A stretch of DNA of 11,980 nt from Caryophanales bacterium (lineage in GTDB: Bacteria > Bacillota_I > Bacilli_A > RFN20 > CAG-826), in contig JALEUF010000152.1 in NCBI GenBank assembly GCA_022781015.1, positions 1-11,980 of the forward strand. The letters are read 5' to 3'. Shown in pieces: positions 7,695 to 11,980 of the stretch. The translations under genes and the position numbers were made by a program. Position 1 is the first letter of the stretch. Each line of letters opens with the position of its first letter. The notes beneath the pieces are model-generated. The model was given only the letters and a program-made list of their open reading frames with translations. It searched no databases and was not told the origin of the DNA.

Positions 7695-8615
7695 ATGTCA
7701 GTTAGAATCTATACAGATGCAAGTTCAAACTTGTTCCATTCCATCTTGGAAAAGAAGGGTTTGGATATTACCGTTCTTCCAATGACTTTAACATTAAATA
7801 ACAAGGAATATTATCTTTATGATCAAGAAGTCGATGTTGAGGAAATGTCTAAGACTTTCTATGAAGATATGAAAAAAGGCGCGAAGCCAAAAACTTCTCT
7901 TACTAGTCCTGGTTTATTTAAAGAAAAAGTATTAGAAGAAATAACAAAAGGAAATGAAGTTATTTATGTTTGCCTTGCTGGAGGGATTTCAGGAACTTAT
8001 CAAGCTGCATCGTTAATGGCTAGCGAAATTAATGAGGAACAACATAAAGAAGTTGTCAAAGTCATTAATTCTAAAACTGCCGGATTAGGCGAAGGCATGA
8101 TTGCAATGTATGCCTACAATTTATCTAAGCAAGGATTATCATTACAAGAAATTGCTTCCAAAACAGAAGAATATCTAACCACCGTTAGAAGTGAATTTAC
8201 TGTTGATTCAATTAAATATCTAGCTAATACAGGAAGGGTATCTAATTTTACTGCCTTAGTTGCAGATGTATTGATGATTAAGCCTTTATTATATGGATCA
8301 AATGAAGGAAAAATCGAAGTAACTGCTAAAGTGCATGGTAGAAAAGGCGCCTTAAAGAAATTAGCTAGCCAAGTTGAAGAACATATCAAAGATAAGAATA
8401 GTTTAGTTTATATTGTTCATTGCAATGCACTTGATGACGTCGAGTTCTTTAAGAAGTTATTATCCCAAGCAGGGATAAACAATACTGAAACTTATTTCTA
8501 TGATTTAGTAACCGGGTCTCATGTTGGGCCTGGTACGATTGCGGTTTTCTATGAAGGCGAGAATAGAACAATTGAAAAGAAATCGGTCTTATCTTCCTTG
8601 ATGGGAAAGAAATAG
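7695..8615 (+). CDS. DegV family fatty-acid-binding protein (FakB-like)
   Basis: This 306-residue cytosolic protein belongs to the DegV family. Characterised members (FakB) hold a fatty acid for phosphorylation by the kinase FakA, feeding exogenous or recycled acyl chains to phospholipid synthesis. The full length and main motifs are present: an N-terminal Asp in YTDASSNL, the fatty-acid head-group loop KTSLTSPG (66-73), the GGISGTYQAA block (96-105), the YLANTGRVS stretch (175-183) and GSHVGPGTIAVFY (274-286) with His276, equivalent to the conserved His of FakB. In place of the usual TSQPS the loop reads TSLTS, so ligand preference may differ. AGGAGG at 7683-7688, six bases before the ATG, supports the start. 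It is transcribed alone, with its own promoter and terminator, and no FakA gene is in this window. Which fatty acid it binds cannot be told. Confidence 0.93.
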   Translation: MSVRIYTDASSNLFHSILEKKGLDITVLPMTLTLNNKEYYLYDQEVDVEEMSKTFYEDMKKGAKPKTSLTSPGLFKEKVLEEITKGNEVIYVCLAGGISGTYQAASLMASEINEEQHKEVVKVINSKTAGLGEGMIAMYAYNLSKQGLSLQEIASKTEEYLTTVRSEFTVDSIKYLANTGRVSNFTALVADVLMIKPLLYGSNEGKIEVTAKVHGRKGALKKLASQVEEHIKDKNSLVYIVHCNALDDVEFFKKLLSQAGINNTETYFYDLVTGSHVGPGTIAVFYEGENRTIEKKSVLSSLMGKK

Positions 8616-8636
8616 TTACAAAGAATTAATTTATTT

Positions 8637-8685
8637 AACTCATATTTTTCTTTAATGATCAGAGAAGTATGAGTTTTTGTTTTTC
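8637..8685 (+). terminator. Strong intrinsic terminator after degV
   Basis: AACTCATATTTTTC (8637-8650) pairs with GAGAAGTATGAGTT (8662-8675) over 14 positions, with two G-T pairs, around an 11-base loop. The run TTTGTTTTTC follows. It lies 21 bases after the degV stop. Confidence 0.88.
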
Positions 8686-8695
8686 TATTAGTTTG

Positions 8696-8715
8696 TCACT
8701 GTATCGTGATATACT
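8696..8715 (+). promoter_or_regulatory. Extended -10 promoter with overlapping dyad, DUF2442-HTH gene
   Basis: TGATATACT at 8707-8715 is an extended -10 (TG, one base, TATACT). No good -35 is seen. TCAC (8696-8699) and GTGA (8706-8709) form an inverted repeat that abuts the -10, a candidate operator. The predicted leader is about 15 bases and includes AAGG at 8725-8728. Confidence 0.5.
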
Positions 8716-8736
8716 TTGGTTTGCAAGGTAATATTT

Positions 8737-9165
8737 ATGTTTAAGAAAATCAAGAATGTATTCCCGTTAGAAGACTATAAATTGTTGGTTCAATTTTGTG
8801 TTGGGATTACAAAAATTTATGATGTTAAACCTTTGTTTAAGTGGAAAGATGTTTTTAAGACACTCAAGGATAATAATTTGTTTTCCAAAGCCTACGTTGA
8901 TGTAGGCGGATGTGGTATTGTCTGGAATGGCTATGCAGACCTTTCTTGTGATGAGTTATGGGAAAATGGTGTTGAAATTAAGACTCCTTTTGATGGATTA
9001 CTGTCTATGAATGACGCCACTACAATTTGGGGGCTTAATGAATCAACTCTAAGAAAGGCGATATCGTACGGAAAACTGCAAAACGGAGTAGATGTTTGCA
9101 AATATGGAAAACAATGGGTTGTTTCTATTGAAGCCATGAATAGAGAATATGGACAACCTAGATAA
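8737..9165 (+). CDS. DUF2442 protein fused to an excisionase-like HTH domain
   Basis: The protein has 142 residues. Residues about 2-83 match DUF2442: an N-terminal VFPLEDYKLLVQF strand pair, YDVKPLF (28-34), and VDVGGCGIVWN followed by DLSCDELWENG (68-78). DUF2442 proteins are often paired with DUF4160 proteins in putative toxin-antitoxin modules. Residues about 88-139 form a small winged-helix/excisionase-type DNA-binding domain (LLSMNDATTIWGLNESTLRKAI, with the wing around GKQWVVSIEAM), so autoregulation is plausible. No DUF4160 or other toxin gene adjoins it. The ATG at 8737 is chosen over the in-frame TTG at 8716 because AAGG (8725-8728) lies eight bases before it and the TTG is nearly on the predicted transcription start. 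Few CTAG sites and frequent TTG Leu codons resemble the defence block and may mark transfer. Function is inferred. Confidence 0.82.
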   Translation: MFKKIKNVFPLEDYKLLVQFCVGITKIYDVKPLFKWKDVFKTLKDNNLFSKAYVDVGGCGIVWNGYADLSCDELWENGVEIKTPFDGLLSMNDATTIWGLNESTLRKAISYGKLQNGVDVCKYGKQWVVSIEAMNREYGQPR

Positions 9166-9185
9166 ATTTTTAAAGTTTTCTAATT

Positions 9186-9196
9186 GAAACGGTTTC
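9186..9196. promoter_or_regulatory. GAAACGGTTTC dyad between convergent genes
   Basis: A perfect five-base-arm inverted repeat with one central base, of the type bound by LacI-family regulators (the extended TGAAACGGTTTCCA misses the CcpA cre consensus at two fixed or restricted positions). It lies 20 bases after the DUF2442-HTH stop with no promoter next to it, so a regulatory role is doubtful. Confidence 0.2.
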
Positions 9197-9287
9197 CAGT
9201 TATGGGCCAGTTTTTATTTTACTTTCGGTGGGATTAAAAATCCTTCCCACTTAATAAATGACTAGTAATCGAATTAATTTAAAGAAA

Positions 9288-10121
9288 CTAAAACCAAATT
9301 GAAGTGGGATTAGAATATTTTTCCCTAAATCTAATTGGACTCATTTTGCATTCTTTTTTAAATTGATAACTAAACTGGTTTTTGCCCATAAAGCCGTTAT
9401 CGATTGCAATTGCATTGGCCTTTTTATTTGAATTAAGCAATTCTTCCATGCATCTATATAATCTATATTGTTTTATATATTGATGTATGGATATTCCTGT
9501 AATTGATTTAAAGGCTCTATAACAAGTTGACAGGGATGATTCTTCAGTTTTAATGATTTCATTTAATCCTAGCTTGGATTTATAGCTACTTTCTATATAA
9601 GAAATGATGCTTCTAACCATCTTATATTTCTTGTTTTTCTTATTTTGGACAGAATTAGAGATATTTTGATTTATGATTGCCCATATAGAATAAAGGCATT
9701 TCAAGACATCATAATCATAGAAATCATTCTTATCATTTTCGAGTTCTATAAGACGGTCAAGAGTAGATAAAAGAGAAATGTAATTCTTATTTCTAGGTCC
9801 TAATAAGATGTAATTTATATCTTCATCAATGTCTTCATTTGATATATCAACTGGGTTAAGAGGAAGGCTAACTAAAGAAGAAGCAAAATCAAATTCATAG
9901 ATCTTTGAATCCTGGTTTGTCTCAAGAGAATGAATGATGTTTTTATTAATAAAGAGAACACAGTTTTCCTTTAGGATAATCTTTTTTCCATTAATAAAAA
10001 TAGAAGCATTATTTTCTAACGAATAAAAAAGGATATAGGCATTAATAAATGATGGCAATTTTAGCTTTTCGCTTATTAATTTATTGTTAATTTTGATGCA
10101 TTTATAATTTATTTTTTCCAT
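9288..10121 (-). CDS. AraC-family transcriptional regulator
   Basis: This 277-residue regulator has the usual AraC layout. The N-terminal part (about 20-85) has the alternating beta pattern of a cupin-like sensing domain (ASIFINGKKIILKENCVLFI, then a His in IIHSLE). A helical linker follows (about 100-160), and a double HTH occupies about 167-270: first helix pair around LGLNEIIKTEESSLSTCYRAFK, then GISIHQYIKQYRLYRCMEELL, and the second HTH with the family hallmark GFMGKNQFSYQFKKECKMSPIRFR. The ligand is unknown; sugar or stress sensing is common for the family. No target gene adjoins it: the convergent gene is DUF2442-HTH and the divergent one is cdaA. The direct repeats just upstream suggest autoregulation. 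The ATG has no Shine-Dalgarno sequence, because the predicted transcript starts only about eight bases before it. Confidence 0.92.
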   Translation of the reverse strand: MEKINYKCIKINNKLISEKLKLPSFINAYILFYSLENNASIFINGKKIILKENCVLFINKNIIHSLETNQDSKIYEFDFASSLVSLPLNPVDISNEDIDEDINYILLGPRNKNYISLLSTLDRLIELENDKNDFYDYDVLKCLYSIWAIINQNISNSVQNKKNKKYKMVRSIISYIESSYKSKLGLNEIIKTEESSLSTCYRAFKSITGISIHQYIKQYRLYRCMEELLNSNKKANAIAIDNGFMGKNQFSYQFKKECKMSPIRFREKYSNPTSIWF

Positions 10122-10135
10122 AATTTTCTGAAAAC

Positions 10136-10144
10136 ATTATATCA
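10136..10144 (-). promoter_or_regulatory. Extended -10 promoter of the AraC-family gene
   Basis: Read on the minus strand, TGATATAAT is a perfect extended -10 (TG, A, TATAAT). No -35 is seen at the right spacing; that zone is covered by the first direct repeat (10152-10171). Transcription would begin near 10129, about eight bases before the ATG. Confidence 0.65.
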
Positions 10145-10151
10145 AATCATT

Positions 10152-10181
10152 TTGAACGAAAATATATACAAATTTAATTCA
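10152..10181. repeat. Direct repeat copy 1, probable AraC-type binding site
   Basis: The first 20 bases (TTGAACGAAAATATATACAA) are identical to copy 2, and 27 of 30 match overall, both ending in AATTCA. Copy 1 starts eight bases upstream of the araC extended -10, on its -35 zone. Confidence 0.8.
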
Positions 10182-10203
10182 ATATAATTACTACTTAAAA
10201 ATA

Positions 10204-10233
10204 TTGAACGAAAATATATACAAGTAAAATTCA
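10204..10233. repeat. Direct repeat copy 2, probable AraC-type binding site
   Basis: This is the second copy, offset 52 bases from the first, very close to five helical turns, so both would face the same side of the DNA. A partial third element (TACAA, then AAAATTCA ending at 10274) lies 41 bases further. Confidence 0.8.
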
Positions 10234-10284
10234 CTTTTTGATAAAGTTTTCCTTCTTTTACAAAACAAAATTCAACAATTTTAT

Positions 10285-10304
10285 CGCACATGTGCATGTA
10301 CGCG
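10285..10304. other. 20-base alternating purine-pyrimidine tract
   Basis: CGCACATGTGCATGTACGCG alternates pyrimidine and purine without a break and has 12 of 20 G/C bases inside an otherwise AT-rich spacer. It includes the palindrome GCACATGTGC (10286-10295) and an ACATG-TG-CATGT dyad. Such tracts can adopt Z-DNA under negative supercoiling; it may equally be a protein site. It lies 21 bases upstream of the cdaA extended -10. Confidence 0.6.
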
Positions 10305-10324
10305 TTTATTTAATCTTGTTTAAA

Positions 10325-10333
10325 TGCTAAAAT
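10325..10333 (+). promoter_or_regulatory. Extended -10 promoter of the cdaA operon
   Basis: TGCTAAAAT is an extended -10 (TG, one base, TAAAAT). The -35 position holds only a weak TTTATT. It would start transcription near 10340, giving a leader of about 70 bases to the ATG at 10410. Confidence 0.55.
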
Positions 10334-10409
10334 AATTTTACCCAAGTAAAAATAGGGTTGCTTGATAAAAAAAGATTGCTTCATTTGCATTCGAGATTGG
10401 ATTAATTTA

Positions 10410-11246
10410 ATGAATATATTTACCACATTACTATCCCAGGTCATCTTTGATTTTGGGAATGTCTATAACATAATTTCGTTCATTGGCGGCATAGTATTAT
10501 TTGCGATTTTCGATGTCATTGGTTTCATATGGTTCAAAAGGAAATTCGTCAGGAGTTTTCTTATCATAGATGAAGCCTTGATAATCTTATTCTGGTTATT
10601 CGGGTTAGATCTTCCATTTACCATTTGCTCAGTCTTATTCCTATTTGGTTTATTGACTTTCTATATTTCTAATTCTAGTGCAGGTAGGAATTTGACCGCG
10701 AATAACTTCAAGGGTAAAACTGGAATCAATTTCTTCCAACATAAATCCAAGACCCGTCCCGAAACCCTTTTTGATAGGGATGCCGTCTATAAGAAGATTG
10801 AGACTGCAGTCATTACCTTATCAAAACAAAAAGTAGGGGCTCTTATCACCTTTGAAAAGAAAGACCTCTTAACTGATGTTATGAAGTCAGGGACAATTAT
10901 TAACGCTCCAGTATCTGCTGAATTGCTCCAAACAATATTCTATCCTGGAACTAGGTTGCATGATGGAGCAGTCATTGTTAGAAACGATATGATTTTGGCA
11001 GCTTCGGTTTATTTCACCCCAACAACTAGACCTCTAACTGGTAAGTATGGATCTAGGCACAGGGCCGCAATTGGTATTTCAGAAGTATGTGATGCTGTTA
11101 CAGTAGTTGTATCAGAAGAAACAGGAAGGATTTCAATTGCCTACCAAGGTGAACTCCAAACAGTTGGCCCAGATACATTCCTATCTACTTTTGAAGATTA
11201 CATGATGATGAGTGATGAGGAAGATAAGAATAGCAAAAAGGATTAG
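10410..11246 (+). CDS. cdaA: Membrane diadenylate cyclase CdaA
   Basis: CdaA makes the second messenger c-di-AMP from two ATP and is membrane-bound; c-di-AMP controls potassium and osmolyte balance and the cell wall. From the ATG at 10410 it has 278 residues, close to the roughly 273 usual for the family. Three hydrophobic segments (about 17-43, 50-66, 68-87) precede the DisA_N catalytic domain (about 117-255), with the DGA motif in LHDGAVIV (185-187), RHR in GSRHRAAIG (216-218), and GALITFEK (143-150). All catalytic motifs are intact. A charged tail ends the protein. An in-frame TTG at 10362 with AGGG before it would add 16 residues (Cys- and Arg-containing, not family-like), so I prefer the ATG although its SD is weak (GGA at 10399). 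The usual partner gene cdaR is not next door; an RDD protein follows after five bases. Confidence 0.93.
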   Translation: MNIFTTLLSQVIFDFGNVYNIISFIGGIVLFAIFDVIGFIWFKRKFVRSFLIIDEALIILFWLFGLDLPFTICSVLFLFGLLTFYISNSSAGRNLTANNFKGKTGINFFQHKSKTRPETLFDRDAVYKKIETAVITLSKQKVGALITFEKKDLLTDVMKSGTIINAPVSAELLQTIFYPGTRLHDGAVIVRNDMILAASVYFTPTTRPLTGKYGSRHRAAIGISEVCDAVTVVVSEETGRISIAYQGELQTVGPDTFLSTFEDYMMMSDEEDKNSKKD

Positions 11247-11251
11247 TCGAT

Positions 11252-11758
11252 ATGGAAAGCTCGGTAAAGAAAAAAGGAAGCAATATTGTCTCTAGGCATA
11301 TTGCGGCAACATTGATAGATTTAGCCATCTTACTTTTATGTAATGCTGTTTTAGCTATACCTTGCATTATCGTTTTTGTTAATGAATTAGTAAAACATAC
11401 GACAGCTGCTAGCATTTCTAATTTCCTTGTATCTTTCTTTACAGGTGCATTTATATTGGCAATGGATTTAGTCTATCTAGTTGCAATGCCTCTATATAAA
11501 GATGGGCAAACAGTTGGACTAAGGTTTTTTGATTTGAAGATTGTTTCCTTAGATTCTTCACCAGTCTTGACAAAACAATATTTAGTTAGATTCCTAGGCT
11601 TATTGCTTATAACTGCCTCGACATTTGGGTTTGCCCTTATTTCGGAAATTATTACAATTAGCCTTTCAAGTGACCATAATTCGGTCATAGGTACATTAAG
11701 TTCGACAAAAGTAATAGAAAAAGTAAAGGAGATTAAAGATGCCGACACCACACATTAA
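11252..11758 (+). CDS. RDD family membrane protein
   Basis: This 168-residue integral membrane protein belongs to the RDD family, named for conserved Arg and Asp residues. The SRHIAATLIDLAILL segment (14-28) carries the Arg and Asp in the first membrane helix, followed by hydrophobic stretches at about 31-44, 58-82 and 112-135. The loop GQTVGLRFFDLKIV (84-97) is the family hallmark. Some RDD proteins have been linked to ion/proton exchange, but most are uncharacterised, so no substrate is claimed. AAAGGA at 11237-11242, nine bases before the ATG, supports the start. The gene begins five bases after the cdaA stop and overlaps deoD by 20 bases, so all three are probably one transcript. A transport role related to c-di-AMP-controlled ion balance would fit but is only inference from position. 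Confidence 0.85.
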   Translation: MESSVKKKGSNIVSRHIAATLIDLAILLLCNAVLAIPCIIVFVNELVKHTTAASISNFLVSFFTGAFILAMDLVYLVAMPLYKDGQTVGLRFFDLKIVSLDSSPVLTKQYLVRFLGLLLITASTFGFALISEIITISLSSDHNSVIGTLSSTKVIEKVKEIKDADTTH

Positions 11759-11980
11759 TGCCAAAGACAATGATTTTGCAAAAGTAGTCTTGATGCCAGG
11801 AGATCCTCTCCGCGCCAAGTGGATTGCCTCAACTTTCCTAGTTGACCCAGTTCTAGTTAGCGATGTTAGGGGTATACTTGGCTATACTGGCCTAACCAAA
11901 AACGGAAAAAGAATATCCGTCATGGCTTCTGGTATGGGTATGCCTAGTATTGGAATATATTCTAGGGAATTATTTACTTC
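11739..11980 (+). CDS. deoD: Purine nucleoside phosphorylase DeoD, N-terminal part (3' end outside window)
   Basis: DeoD splits purine (deoxy)nucleosides with phosphate into the free base and (deoxy)ribose-1-phosphate in purine salvage. The first 80 residues are in the window and follow the bacterial hexameric PNP closely: MPTPHINA with His5 (which reaches the neighbouring subunit's active site), LMPGDPLRAK with Gly21 and Arg25 in the phosphate site, VRGILGYTG with Arg44, and ASGMGMPSIGIYSREL. These residues are all intact. The start at 11739 is supported by AAAGGAG at 11725-11731, seven bases upstream, and by the MPTPHI opening typical of the family. The first 20 bases overlap the end of the RDD gene in another frame, which suggests coupled translation. 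The rest of the gene, and any further operon members, lie beyond the window. Confidence 0.95.
   Translation, partial: MPTPHINAKDNDFAKVVLMPGDPLRAKWIASTFLVDPVLVSDVRGILGYTGLTKNGKRISVMASGMGMPSIGIYSRELFT

Noticed and set aside
9228..9250. GTGGGA/TCCCAC hairpin between the convergent genes as a terminator
   Set aside because: The stem is good (six pairs, 11-base loop), but no T run follows on either strand, so it does not meet the form of an intrinsic terminator.
10362..10364. TTG start for cdaA
   Set aside because: It has AGGG four bases upstream, but the 16 extra residues do not look like CdaA and the ATG at 10410 gives the usual family length. Kept as an alternative only.
1..11980. CRISPR array, tRNA or rRNA genes, insertion sequence
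   Set aside because: No regularly spaced repeats beyond the two-copy element at 10152/10204, no tRNA-like cloverleaf noticed, and no transposase or terminal inverted repeats were found by eye.

Overview
The window looks like chromosomal DNA from an AT-rich, low-GC Gram-positive bacterium (Bacillota/Bacilli-type, probably an uncultured gut lineage). Supporting signs are Shine-Dalgarno motifs before most genes, AT-rich extended -10 promoters, a lipobox lipoprotein, a DegV/FakB-type protein, and a CdaA diadenylate cyclase. TGA is used as a stop (end of the DUF262-HNH gene) and Trp is encoded by TGG, so this is the standard bacterial code and not the mycoplasma code. The organism call is inference.

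Positions 1-3849 are the end of a defence operon. It holds the C-terminal part of an SMC-like ATPase (JetC-type), then a JetD-type TOPRIM nuclease of a Wadjet plasmid-defence system, then, 27 bases further on, a DUF262-HNH fusion that resembles modification-dependent restriction enzymes. This block is poor in the tetranucleotide CTAG (about 2.3 per kb by hand count) compared with the following genes (about 7.5 per kb), which supports horizontal acquisition.

Positions 3953-6542 hold a two-gene unit: a small, probably secreted protein of unknown function and a large lipoprotein with a Ser/Thr-rich stalk, bacterial-repeat domains and a DUF6273-like C-terminus. Positions 6543-6850 are a 308-base gap with a structured leader or operator before an XRE-type regulator fused to a membrane domain (6851-7513). 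A single degV gene (7695-8615) follows, with its own consensus-like promoter and a strong terminator. Next come an orphan DUF2442-HTH fusion (8737-9165) and, convergent to it, an AraC-family regulator (9288-10121, minus strand).

The 240-base region 10122-10361 lies between araC and the divergent cdaA operon. It contains a 20-bp perfect direct repeat spaced 52 bp apart (probable AraC-type sites), a perfect extended -10 that leaves araC almost leaderless, a 20-base alternating purine-pyrimidine tract, and the cdaA promoter. From 10410 to the window end runs a tightly packed operon: cdaA (c-di-AMP synthesis), an RDD-family membrane protein, and the start of deoD (purine nucleoside phosphorylase), which overlaps the RDD gene by 20 bases and runs off the window.
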